Source: Turritopsis dohrnii (Eukaryota; Cnidaria; Hydrozoa; Anthoathecata; Oceaniidae). Taken from it: a stretch of 64,000 nucleotides of DNA. Below the pieces are notes generated by a model that worked only from the letters and a program-made list of their open reading frames with translations, was not told the DNA's origin and ran no database searches. The position numbers were made by a program, and so were the translations under genes. The DNA lies in contig BQMF02000008.1 of the NCBI GenBank assembly GCA_027922465.2, positions 806,001 through 870,000 of the forward strand, read 5' to 3'. Of this stretch, positions 31,470 to 43,060 are shown one piece after another (the stretch's first letter is position 1; every line of letters starts with the position of its first letter).

Positions 31470-33267
31470 AATAATCATAACTACTTTGTTTGAGTCAGAC
31501 CGATTTTTTCGGACACTTGAGAGTCTAACTTAACGGGGTTGTACTGTATAACCAAAAGTTCTGTAACATAGATTAAAGAAAAGGAATGCATGGCGAAGAG
31601 TGTATTGAGTGTATTGACAACGAAACCAATAACATTAATAACATACAAATATATCTGGCTTTTACACGTAGCTTCTTTTTTAGCCTCTAGAAAGAAGCTA
31701 GATAGTAGGTGACACTTTATCCGTAAAATGAAGTTATTTCAATACTCTACGGTCTTCCCTCGAGTAATAAGTCACATGAGGACATACAAAGGACATACTC
31801 AAACAATCAATTGACACACAAAATAGCTAACTTTAACACTAAAAAATGTAACAGAATCAATGAATATGCGGTTTAAAAATATAAGTTGCATAAAATGGTA
31901 CCAAAATTATCTTTTTTCACTTAAATATAGTCTTATAAAGGCAACATCAACAAGAGGCATCTAGACAAACATACTTTCAAGAATGCCCTCTTGCCAATCT
32001 GTCAGCTTTCAAAACTTTCGCAAACAGGATTTCTGGAAATGTTTTGGTAGATTTTCTGGTTTTATTTACTCTTAGTTAGTTTAGGAATCTGTTAAAGCTT
32101 TAACTTAGTTTAGCCTGTTCAAAAGGTTCGGTAAATTGTTCTTTATATAAAATGTGGTTAAGAGTATTTTTGCGATTATATTTGCGATAAACAACTGTTT
32201 TGATGGAAGCAATGCAGCAACTTGACTGAAGTTCTTAATGCGGTCTGATTGCATTTGTATTACAACGAATGAATTTTTTCGTTTCACATTTGGTAGCATT
32301 CGCACCAAACCAAGTGGAGACAGCTTGAGACAAAGCCCTGCCAATTTGACTATAAATATTATCAGCTATTTACGGGATCAACCTGTACAAAGAATAAGCC
32401 ATATTTACTTGGCTTTTGGAGCATATAATAGGTTTATCGGCTTATAACTGATAAAGAGATAAAACAAGATAAGACTTCCTAGACTCCCGTTAGAAAGAGA
32501 TTTTGCGCTCTTTTTGGAGAAAGCTCAAGGGGAAAGAACAAAACAAACCTGAAAAGCTTGAAAACAATCGGGGCTCATGTTTTTCAAAAATGGAGAAAGA
32601 ACAAAATAATTCTCACCTAATGTAATGATAAAACTGATAAACCCGATTCAGTTACTCAAATTGTTTAAACGATTCCTTTAAGCTAGTGTATTTTTAAAAA
32701 TTGCACAAGTGTCGAGAAACCGGTTGCAAAGTAACTATAATTAAAAACGGTCAAATGGGTTTCTAGTCTGGCAGGACCTCGTTTGAATTAATTCAACAAA
32801 ATAAAATCATCAACAATATCAACTGTAGTTCAAATAGTAGGGACGGTGACATAATCTAAACAAAAGTTTTATTTGTGGAACTTCTTTGTGACGCCATAGA
32901 CGAAATTTCCTGACATAATTACATCATTGTAATATAGCACGTATTATACGCGACGTTTATAAAATCGTTGTTTCCGTTACACAATATATACATTAAATGA
33001 CTTATGAGACATCTTTAGTTTCATCGACTGTTTCAGCTCAGCAGTTACCTTACAGATTAAAAATCTTTCGACTATCAAATGAAACAATTTTGTTATTTGC
33101 ACGTTTATTTCCGAGTGTTGTTATTGTGAAGTCTTGTAGGGAAATACTCATGAACGACTCTAAATAAGTTATCTAATACTCTGGTAAAAAAAAATCAAAC
33201 AAACTTCACAAACAAATATTTCAAGTACATGTATATTAAAAGAAATCTTGAAGTGTATATTTAAGTA
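31470..33267. other. intergenic, nothing recognised
   Basis: 3' flank of the giant gene. ATTAAA at about 31572 could serve as its poly(A) signal. Short open stretches on both strands near 32105-32447 have no recognisable product. Confidence 0.6.
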
Positions 33268-33700
33268 ATTGACTTTAGGACACCCGTGGTGGAGTAAAGT
33301 ATTTAAAATACCCGTGGTTTCTCCTCCTCCTCCTCCTACTACTACTACTACTCCAAGTTATGAACGTTTTCGTGTAGCGTTTACATGACATCGTTGCCGA
33401 ATTCGCAAATTTGGTCAAATTAGGACTTCCAGTTGATTACGAATTTGTCAGTCATTTTGTCAGATTTGACCAGAAATGGGTAATTCGGGCCAAATTTGGA
33501 TCAAACTTAGAAAGTTCTGCAATATTCATAAAAATTTCTACAACGCACAATTAGAAGTTGCTGATTTTGAATTTGCCAGTCATTTTATTAGATTTGAACA
33601 TAATTTGGCAATTCGGCAACGTTGTATTTTGAGACTAAATATGCATCATTGTGTTACGTCCTGAAGTCTTCAAGCCAAGCGGCTTCTTGTTCAATTTAAC
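33268..33700 (+). repeat. dispersed repeat, copy 2
   Basis: Second copy of the repeat at 29956, slightly longer, with a CTC/CTA triplet run at about 33324-33352. From 33700 to 34750 I see only short CATT repeats (about 34070-34096). Confidence 0.75.
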
Positions 33701-34901
33701 ATGACTTGATAAATAGCATTCAACATTGTAGCATACAATGTAACACTAATGTTTATAAACAGTACAATCCTCTATAAATATCCTTAAAAACGTAAAACAG
33801 ATATGATTTTCTGTAGATAAAACATAATAGCTAGAAAATTGTGGTACAGATATCAGAGCTGCGCTTGTAGTAATTAAATCTTTTTCTCCAGATCAAGAGA
33901 GTTAATTTTAAGATGGCCATCCTATTCGTCAATATTATCTATCTTAACTAGAATCTAAGCATAAATTACAGCTCAGTTAAATATCTAACAATAATATGTC
34001 TTGATAGTTTTTCACAACATCCACCACCTTGCTCTCGAGCTGACTCTTGTGTTTCAGGAAATATCATTCATTCATTCACTCATTCATTCATTCAGGTTAA
34101 GTAATAATTATCAAACTTAGAAATAAGACCATGGATTTATGAAAAATTCTGTTGGTTCAGAAATACAGTGGGACACATCTGACAAATCGTTACCATCACA
34201 TGAATACAGGAAAAAAGTAATAAAATTTTTTGAACAAATGAGGCCAACCCTGAACCTTAGCCTCACTAACCCAAACACATTTCATAAAACAAGGTTAGTG
34301 TGATGGTAACTAGACGAACATTGATGTAGCCGGATACCTTCACTTAAGAACGGTATAATGATATAATTGCCATGCTGCATAAATTTCAATTCGCTATAAA
34401 GTACGGAATTGATTTTTTAAATCTCCAAAAATATTCTGAAAATTAAGGTTAAGATTACCTTCCCGCTCTTTTTATAAACACTTTAGGGAAAATTTACACG
34501 GCGACATAGCGACGCTTTTATCGCCTGTGTTGTTTTTTTTATTGCAATTTTTCAGTTTTCTGGTTGGTTGAGTGTCACCGTAAATGTTTTGGTTCATGAC
34601 CATACATGTTGTTTCACAAATTCCTTCTACTACTGATGTCAGTATGATAGATCTTTCTCGTCACGCAACACGGTCTATTTCTTTGAAAATTATAGGTGGT
34701 TGGATACAAATAGAATTCACCTTGAAATTACCGGTTTCACATTTATCTAGAATAGTAAGTAAGTAAGTAACCAAGAGTTTTTAGTCCTTGGGCTTCCAGC
34801 CGTAATGGTTGGTTCTTCTACCCGCCGACTAGCAACTGCTAGTTGACTTACCGCCAGAGATACGTATAGCATTAATTATCAAATCATTAATTAAAAAAAT
34901 G

Positions 34902-35090
34902 TTCAATTCAATTCAATTCAATTCAACTTGCCCGAAGGCCAGTGTGCAGTCAGTCGATGGCTCCTAATGAGCTGATACGCTGCTTTTAAAGCGCATCAGA
35001 GTGGAGTATCGAGATACGATATGACTGCACTCGAACACGGGTCGCAGCAGCCGCACTCGAAGGTACTAACCACTACACCATCGCTGCACA
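34902..35090 (-). mobile_element. tRNA-derived SINE
   Basis: Read on the - strand, the head carries a polymerase III A box (GATGGTGTAGTGGTTAGTAC) and a B box (GTGTTCGAGTGC) at tRNA-like spacing. A body of about 100 bp follows, then a tail of TTGAA repeats at 34902-34926. This is the structure of a tRNA-derived SINE with a simple-repeat tail. It sits directly against the 3' side of the LINE fragment at 35542. Confidence 0.8.
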
Positions 35091-35541
35091 AATAAATGGA
35101 CCGAGAAGTCTAAGACATGTAATAAAACTTAAATTTATTTAATATAAAGACCAGAATATAAGTGAAATGCATAGCCTTGCTGAACAAAATAGATAGATAG
35201 TTATATTTTCTGTTCATAGTAAGTTTACAGGCTGGTGATATGTAGAATGGCACAACAATTTTCAGAATGTTAAAAACAACGTAAAAACCTTACAGTTTCT
35301 ATAATTAAATATGTTAAGTGGATATTCTCGTAAACTCATAAATAACAAGGAAAACTCGTAGAAGATCAGTGTGATCTTATCATGGATAACCTATTTTGCT
35401 TGTTCTTGTTGAGATATTTTTACAAATCTAATGTTCTATAGATGTATTTTGGCAAAATGTGTGTTAGAAATATTTCTCCATGTTGTCAGTATGTAGGAGG
35501 AGCATAGCCTTAAGTTTTTGCTTAAAGTTTATATAAGATTT

Positions 35542-36103
35542 TCAATCCAGTGGAGTGTTTGTGGAATCTATAAGGATATTCCACAGGTGCGGTGCACGAA
35601 AAGATATACCGAATTGCTTAAGTTTATTGCGACAATAAGGTTCAGATAACATTCTCGCAAATCTTGTTGTGTACTTGTTTGTTGGTTTTAATTTGTACAA
35701 ATCATGAAATATGGGTGGTGCAGTTCTAGTTTTACATTTATACATAAAACAAAGAATAAGGTAGATATTGATTTGATAAATAGTGAAGGATTTCAGAGCG
35801 TCAAAGAGTGGCTTAGCATTTGTATAGCGGTCTTTAAAGTGTATAACGCGCATTGCATGTTTTTGAAGGCGATAAAGTGGCGTTAGTTTTGACTTAGATG
35901 TACTGGCCCAAACGATATTTGCATAATATAGGTGGGAATATATAAACGCATAATAAAGTTGCTTCAGCAGTTGTTTAGTCAGCAGGTGTCTTACTCTATA
36001 TAATATACCAATACATTTAGAAACTTTTGTAAACTTTTGTTTTTTCCAGGAAAGGGTTTCATCTAACATAACTCCCAAAAATTTAGTTACCGTTTCTCTT
36101 TTT
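35542..36103 (-). pseudogene. LINE reverse transcriptase, C-terminal part
   Basis: The - strand frame reads TVTKFLGVMLDETLSWKKQ, then LYRVRHLLTKQLLKQLYYAF, SHLYYANIVW and RLQKHAMRVI. This is the region after the polymerase palm in CR1/L2/jockey-type non-LTR retrotransposons. It ends with APHLWN and a stop near 35542. The missing first part lies at 39720-40491 on the same strand, across an insertion. Confidence 0.85.
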
Positions 36104-36507
36104 GCCCCCGCAGCGAGCGTAAGCGAGCGAGGAGGCATAGTAGTTTCACGAGATAGGCGAATGTCAGTTCCGATTTTGTTCATCATCATCTTCCAACTTT
36201 CGTGTTGACGTTACACGGTGGAATACAATTAATTAGCTGACTTTGCTTTTTTTCCCGTTTCAAAGCATGGCACTGTAAAGGCCCCATTACACACGAGATT
36301 TTTGAAAAGAATTCATGAAGAATTTCTAAACTCTTTTGTCATTCTTCCTTAATTCTTCAATGTTTTACACGCAAAGATTTTTAAAAGATTGATCTTTGTT
36401 AAAAGTAAAACCAATTCTTATGATGGAATTCTTTTATAAACTACAAGAGAGAATTTATCTTTCTTTTCTAGAAGCACAGGTTATAGAAAGGAGCTCTTAA
36501 AAACAAA

Positions 36508-36971
36508 ATGGATAGCGACGATGTTATTCTCGTTGCTTGTGCCACTATAACTCTGGGTTGTGCTATTGAAATTCATTCTAATTTGTCAAAAGTCGGTAAA
36601 AAAAGAAAACGGAAGGTGTGGATGAAGGATTGGCTTCGGGAGAGGGAGTCCAAAGGCGCCTACTCCAACATTCACGCCTACGAGACCAAGAAAACTTTAG
36701 AAAATACTTGCGTATGAATACAACAACTTTCGAGGTAATTTTTTTTAACGATTTGTTTTCAGTGCAAATTAGTTAGAGCAAAAATGATACGCTTAATTTT
36801 ATCTATTTTTAGATGCTGGTCAATGAAATCGCACCAATTATCACAAAGAAAACAACATTAATGCGTCGACCAATCGACCCAGAAATCAAGCTTGCCATTA
36901 CTTTAAGGTTTTTCGCAACTGGAGAGTCTTATGGCGTAAAAGCATCACTTAGAAATTCTAATTTTTCATAA
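36508..36971 (+). pseudogene. Harbinger transposase, broken
   Basis: The start reads MDSDDVILVACATITLGCAI and RKRKVWMKDWLRERESKGAY, typical of PIF/Harbinger nucleases. A frameshift near 36665 moves the reading to FRKYLRMNTTTFE. After a likely small intron the next block reads MLVNEIAPIITKKTTLMRRP and LRFFATGESYGV, then stops at 36971. The catalytic DDE region is absent, so the element is not self-mobile. Confidence 0.9.
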
Positions 36972-37001
36972 AACTTCCACACACTCACATAAACGTCGTC
37001 A

Positions 37002-37709
37002 CTACCATGAACCTTCCGTCATCCTTCTTTGGCCACCGTAGTAATTTTTTAGGTCTGTAAGTTTTTTTGTAATTTGCTGTGTTGTAGCTTCAATATCACT
37101 GTCTTTTAGACCTCTTCCTATAGCTTCCATAGATTTTTTGACGCAGATCTCTATTGAAATACGATCTGTTCTTGGTGTTATAAAGGTTCTCGTGCTGCGA
37201 CCAAAGTTCTATCAAAATTTCAACCTCCTCATCCGTCCAAGACCGAGTTGCATCATTCTTTTTTTTCGTCTGACGTTGCTTTTTGGGTTGTTGACTCTTC
37301 TTTCCAGCCCTACTTTTTTCTTTAGTCGTTTCCCGTAAAACGTCATCTCCGTTGTCCTCCGTAATGTCATCTTCATTCAATTTCTCGCCAGTGTCCTCTT
37401 CTCCGATAGCTGCCTCTTCAATCGCCCTAGAATAACAATAGCAATAAAAAGGAATAAGTATACATAGTGCACTCTATTTTTGTAGAAAGAGACTTGATTT
37501 ATTTTCATGCAAGTTAGGGTACATTTATGTTAATAAAATTCCAATTTATTAAAAATTACTTACTGGTTATTATCTTCCTGTCGCTGTTGTTTTTCATAAC
37601 TTTCTCTCAGCCTCTGATATTGTTGCTGGTGAAACAAATAACCATTTTGCATTTGATCCTGCGACGGCTGGGATTCAATATCATTAACAACAAATCTGCT
37701 ACCTTCCAT
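37002..37709 (-). pseudogene. Harbinger accessory MADF/Myb-like protein
   Basis: Two - strand exons: 37564-37709 (from ATG, MEGSRFVVNDIESQPSQDQ) and 37426 downwards. The second gives acidic and lysine-rich sequence, then the DNA-binding SWTDEEVEILIELWSQHEN. One frameshift near 37138 interrupts the domain, which resumes as ATTQQITKKLTDLKNYYGG and ends near 37002. In Harbinger elements this protein helps the transposase enter the nucleus and bind the ends. Confidence 0.85.
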
Positions 37710-37724
37710 TTTTTTTTTTTCTTT

Positions 37725-38417
37725 AGGCCCTGTTAGACGGTAAACTATTCGCTAAACTATTCCTAAAATAGAAACAGAAAATTATTCTAATAATTTAGTT
37801 TATGTTCAAATACACTGATAAACTAATCAATAAACTAATACGATAAGTTATGGGTTATAAGTGTAAGGTTCATTCATTCATAATGGAAGAAGCAGTTGAA
37901 GAAGTTTTAGTTTGTTTAAATACTGCTTCTTCATGTATGGTGTATAGCGAATCTTTTGAATTCCGGAAAACGAAACAGAAAATGTTAAGTTAAAGATTAT
38001 TTTAGAGAACGTGACCACGGAGCATTTGACTTTTCAAGAATTGAGATTAAACGATCTATATCTTCACCTTTTTTTAAAGCTTCAATAATTTTACTGTTAG
38101 CGTCGACACGCGCATTTTTCTTCATGTACAATTGTTACTTTCTTGAGTGAATTTGTCCTAAACCCGTTGCATTAACCTTTGTGCAACAGGTGTTCGATGA
38201 TTTAAATGTCGGTATTCTTTGAACTTTGCTAAACTATTCGGAATAAAATCAAAATGATTTGATTTTATTCGAAGCTAAATTAAACTATTTTTTTGCTTCT
38301 TTTAATAATTTTTGAATAGTTTACGATACAATACACAATAAATTATTTCGTAAACTATTCTATTTTAAGTAACTTTATAGAATAGTTTAGCGATTAATTT
38401 ATCGTCTAACAGGGCCT
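37725..38417. mobile_element. nested MITE, GGCCCTGTTAGACG family
   Basis: Imperfect inverted ends AGGCCCTGTTAGACGGTAAA at the left and the complement at the right, with further CTAAACTATTC blocks. It starts 16 bp upstream of the MADF start codon, so it probably cuts off that gene's promoter. No coding capacity. Confidence 0.85.
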
Positions 38418-38964
38418 TTTCTCTTTATCTCTTGACTTCTGTGTTCTGTTTTTTTTCTCTCTTCTCTTCATATTCGCGCGTGTTTTGCCTCGTTTTTTGT
38501 ACACATTTTGCATTTCTATAGCTTTTGACGTCATTCTATTGTTTCGAATTCTTCAACAAGCTTCATAAAATCAAATCGATTTGATTTTATGAAACTCTTT
38601 ATGAATTCTCCAATCATTTTTTTATCGAAATACACGTAGAATGAGAGAAGAATTCAACAAGAATACAGGAAGAATGCAGAATTCTTCATGAATTCTTTTC
38701 AAAAATCTCGTGTGTAATGGGGCCTTAAGTGGAATGTTTTTTCGTATCTCTTTCCTAATTTATTATTATATTATACTATGTTATTTAGGAAGTTCGTATA
38801 TTAAAATTGCTTAGACATTTTTCATATTACTTTTGTGTTGTTTTAGTGAAGGGAACGACAAGGATTTTAAAGCACAGCTTGAAATCTGAAATTTTGCCAA
38901 CAACGTTGTACATTTTATTTTTGTATATGTTTTAGCTCTAAATAATCTTTCGTTCGATAAATTT

Positions 38965-39345
38965 TATTCAATGCACTGATTTTTGGCAGGTCTTACCTTA
39001 AAAAGATTTTATTTGGATTTCTGTGTATGCAAGAAAGCCTACAAATTGTCGTTCTTCGTGTTTTCCTTCTTTGTCCTCCAAATCTGGTGTGGTCATGATC
39101 AATAAAACCTTCTTATATTTTTTTTCTTGTTTTTTATGTAAACTTTGGCTATTTTTTGAATGCACTGATTTTTGGCGGATCTTGCCTTTTAAAAAGATTT
39201 TAATAGGATTTTTGTGTATGCAAGAAAGCCTACAAATTGTCGTTCTTCATGTTTTCCTTCTTTCTGTCCTCCCCCAAACCTGGTGTGATCATGATCAGTA
39301 AAACCTTCTTATATTTTTTTCTTGTTTTTTATGTAAAGTTTGGCT
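38965..39345 (+). repeat. 190-bp tandem duplication
   Basis: Two direct copies, each starting near AATGCACTGATTTTTGGC and carrying GTATGCAAGAAAGCCTACAA and CTTCTTATATTTTTTTC, with about 90% identity by eye. Confidence 0.85.
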
Positions 39346-39719
39346 ATTTCTTGTTTCGAATCAAAGTTTGAAACGCAGATTTCTAATGGATTTTTCGCCT
39401 TAATATTTTTTTGAAAAAGTTTTTTTTCTTTCTTTTGGCTCTTACAGAATTTCTTTAACAAATGTTTATCTTGTTTTGATTATAAAATACGTAACCATGG
39501 TTTCAGTTCACACATTTCTTTTGTTTGTAGCCAATACTTTCTGATATTACTTGTTAAGCCTTAATTACACTTTTTGAAAGGTATAAATTAGCATCAATGT
39601 GACATAGGACCAAGAGATAACAAACATAAAAAAGTTTTCTTTGTTTTTGTTTCCGTTGTATAGCTTGCAATGTATAGCCTGCTGTGTGTACAAATTGGAA
39701 TGCTTGAGGGCGGGGGCAG

Positions 39720-40491
39720 TTTTAGCTAAAGCTACATGCTAGTTATAGAAATATTGTCTATCTTTAATGTTGGAATAATTTCTGGAAGAAATCGCTTTTT
39801 ATTGAATGGATGAAAAATAGAATACTTTGTTTTCTTTATATTTAATGAGGCCTGTTGGTTTTAAACCATTCTGCTACTTTGGTAAGCTCCAAATTCATTG
39901 TTGAAAAAAGGTCTGCGAAATTTTCGTTGGAATAAAATAAATTCGTATCGTCAGCAAACATCACTTGTGAGAGTTTTGTAGAGCATTTACAAAGATCGTT
40001 CACGTATATTAGAAACAGTAGTGGCCCTAAGATAGATCCTTGGGGAACTCCGAAGATAATATCAAGTGCTTCTGTAATTTTTCCGTGTCCATACGCCACA
40101 TATTGTTTTCGATTTTTCAAATAACTTTGAAACCATTCAAGGGTTTTCCAATGAAGTCCATAATGTATAAGCTTTTCTAAGAGTATGCTGTGGTCAACTG
40201 TATCAAATGCTTTTGACATATCTATAAATACACCAATAGTATACTTACCATGCGAGAACGAAGTAGTTATTTCATTTACTAATTGAAGGATAGCATGTTC
40301 AGTCGAAGTATTTTTTTGAAAGCCAAATTGTAGGATATTAATTGTTGCCTTGTTAAGTAATTATATACTTTGTTATACATGATTCTTTCCAGGATCTTCG
40401 AAATGACTGGTAGTACTGATATTGGCCTATAATTTCCTAATTCAGAAGTGTCCCCTGTCTTGAAAATAGTATAAAGTAACGTAAAGTTCAA
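39720..40491 (-). pseudogene. LINE reverse transcriptase, N-terminal palm part
   Basis: - strand blocks in several frames read ELGNYRPISVLPVISKILER, FGFQKNTSTEHAILQLVNEI, DMSKAFDTVDHSILLEKL, GVPQGSILGPLLFLIYVNDL and FADDTNLF, then LNIKKTKYSIFHPFNKKRF. These are the reverse transcriptase motifs of CR1/L2-type LINEs, with the catalytic FADD present. Frameshifts show it is dead. It is 5' truncated at about 40491 and continues in the fragment at 35542. Confidence 0.9.
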
Positions 40492-40547
40492 AAGTAACGC
40501 TAAGGCAACGCGCGATTGAACGACTTTTACGCACGTTTACAGGCGTA

Positions 40548-41059
40548 TACCTTATCGGTTAAAATTTCGTCGGTGAAAAGTTTTCGTCGGTTATAAAATT
40601 TCGCCGGTGAAAAGTGACGAATTTTTTCTGAAATTTCGTCACTTTTAACCGACGAAAAGTTTTAACTCTCTTTCAGGAAGAAAACAGCTTTTCAGTTTTT
40701 TACTTATATTTGACAAAACAAATGCTAATCAAGTGTTTTTTTCTTCATTTTCAAGACATTCTTCGCTTTCCTTCCTCTTCTAGTACCTCAGTACTAGTAC
40801 TTTTCATTTCAAGGTCAATTCCAAAATCACTCTCGTCATTTTTCTTATATTTCCTCCTAATACCTCCTTTTCATGGCTCCAAATATGACTTTAAAAGGGT
40901 CTGTCGACTTCAAACACGAATAAAAGCACGTAAAATAGAAGGTGAAAAATTTCGTCGGTCAAAATTTTTCGTCGATTATAAAATTTCGCCGGTGAAAAGT
41001 GACGAATTTTTTTTCAAATTTCGTCACTTTTCACCGACGGAATTTTAACCGATAAGGTA
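40548..41059. mobile_element. MITE, TACCTTATCGGT family, copy 2
   Basis: Ends TACCTTATCGGTTAAAATTT and the complement at 41059. Two internal copies of a palindromic block (about 40590-40660 and 40980-41045) carry GGTGAAAAGTGACGAA followed by its inverse. Same family as 24088-24525. Confidence 0.85.
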
Positions 41060-41507
41060 TTACCGTGAGTGGGTTCTCCATAAACAAATAAAAACAAGAT
41101 TCGCAAAAATGCGACTATATTTCCCCAAAGTTGCGAAATTTTTGTCAACAATTGTGTGTACATTGATAACCATGAGAAAAATGTATGATTAAATAATTAC
41201 AGTATAACTACCATCAACCTGATACTCAGAAATGAAGATGTCATGGTTGGTCATATGATAAGGTTTGACTTATAATTTTTGCTGAGGAGTTAAAAAGTGA
41301 GAAGTTACTATATGGACACTTAGCTAAAAGTTATAAGACCTAAATGTGACTAATATTTCCCTTAAACAAATGCATATCATCATTGTGTAATCATAAGCAA
41401 TCACAACCTCTACTAACAAAATATTGTGTGTACCATTTCAAATTAGGACAGAAGAGTTATTTTTATACTTATAAAACTAAATTCAAGTATATACCTAAAT
41501 GGAAGAT

Positions 41508-42255
41508 ATTATTTGCGGAAGAAATTTTTGTGGAATATATTTTTGCGGATAAATGACCCAAAAATGCCATATTTTGTGGGATAAATTTTGTGGATGACTA
41601 CTTCAAAAGAGATTTTGTAGAATTAATTTTTTGTGGATGCAAGAAATTTGATAAGATCAAAAGTAAGGAAACACCTAATTTAGTGCCTGGGTGTATATAT
41701 ATACAAACTTTAGTTGAATGGAAAGAGCAGATCTATGGAATGACATATTTTTCAGCAGTTAAAATATCAAAAAGAATACTAAACTATAACGAACAGATAA
41801 TGTGGCTGGGTCTTATCTATGTTCAAAGGAGGTCAATGTAATGCCAGCAACTGCGAATATGTCTCAGTCTGGGTCTACTTCCCATAAACAAAAAGTGAAA
41901 ATAACAATAAAAACTGTGATACCACCGCAGACATTGTTTCTCAAAGTAAAAGCAACAGTACGAAGCACGAAACCTGTTGCAAGTGCAGATGCTGGTTGTA
42001 AGAAGAATAATAAATGAGTCCTTAGGTGTCCAATAACATCGACTTAGTTCCTTTTTCATTTTCCAAACGTTTTGTAAAGACAAGATGCTGGCTAGGGTTC
42101 AGTTATATGCAAACCAAAGTGAAAGATCAATTCTTTATGGATGAAAATTGTGCAGAATTTATTTTTGCGGATGACCAATAATTATTCATTTTTGCTGAAT
42201 TTATATATTTTTGTGGATTTGGGCGAAATCCGCAAAAATAAATTTCGCAAAAAAA
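41508..42255. mobile_element. degenerate MITE with TTTGCGGAT words
   Basis: The left side carries ATTTGCGGAAGAAATTTTTG and TTTTTGCGGATA. The right side carries the inverse, ATCCGCAAAAATAAATTTCG. The ends are imperfect, so the limits are approximate. The open stretches inside it are not convincing genes. Confidence 0.5.
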
Positions 42256-43060
42256 AGTTCCATACAAATTTCTTCTGCAAACAATTTCCTCCTTTGAGGT
42301 ATCAGAATAAACATCTCTGTTTGAAAAACAAAACAGATTTTGGTAGTGAAAAACATATCCATAACCAAATCACTACATAGGTAGCTGAAAGCAGAAGGTC
42401 GCTGTTCTGGCTTGATTTAATTTACAGACTGTCATGTTGGATTGTGTTTTGATTTATATATGTTTGTTGTTCGTAAAAGGAAAATTGACAGTCATATATA
42501 TTTAATTTTGCAAAATAAAATATGATATACAGCATCAAATGTATACTGATGCATGACCATAGACTTTTCATTCATAGGAAACTATGTTTCTATTGTTGAA
42601 TTAAACAACTATCCAGGGAAGCACACTCGACCAGCATTCTTTCAATTTCAAGATTTGTCTCAATCCCGTGTGTATTAAAACATTATACGTAATTGGTTTT
42701 CTGAACTTCTTCTTGCATATATGACATCACATATTTACTTGCTGTTTTTGTATATATATACTCTTTGAATTAACTGGTTGAACTGGTTGTTCTGCACATG
42801 AAAAGGGTTTCCTTTACGGCTGTATATCATCGTGCTTTCAGTTCAGTTGGGCTGGCTAGCCTGGCTATTGATAATGAATTTTCACCTTTGGACTGAAATC
42901 ACAGCTTTAATGGTTTGTTGTTCCAAGTATTTAAGTACCAATCATCACAACACATTATTGTTTTCAACAAAAACAAAACATCATCGATATTAATGTTTTT
43001 CTGTTTTTTACACGTTCATTCAAAAGTTTTTACAAAAGTTTTTAAGAAATAAAACGATTT

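Larger units (their letters stand above)
36279..38725. mobile_element. PIF/Harbinger element with TAA target duplication
   Basis: Inverted ends AGGCCCCATTACACACGAGA and onward (36279) and the complement (to 38725), continuing through AAAAGAATTCATGAAGAATT. TAA flanks both sides, the three-base target duplication of PIF/Harbinger. It encodes the usual two genes, a DDE transposase (+ strand, broken) and a MADF/Myb-like accessory protein (- strand, one frameshift). A second MITE (37725-38417) is inserted in it. Confidence 0.92.
36103..39718. mobile_element. insertion splitting a LINE (tentative)
   Basis: The two halves of one - strand reverse transcriptase are separated here. The interval is bounded by TGCCCCCGC (36103-36111) and its complement GCGGGGGCA (39710-39718). 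It contains the Harbinger element at 36279, a GAGCG-rich run at about 36110-36130 and a 190-bp tandem repeat at 38965. Whether it is one transposon or several layers is not settled. The target duplication is unclear. Confidence 0.5.

Noticed and set aside
35704..35886. + strand open frame inside the LINE fragment
   Set aside because: It is the complement of the reverse transcriptase reading.
41590..42083. overlapping open frames on both strands
   Set aside because: They lie in a degenerate MITE and have no family resemblance.
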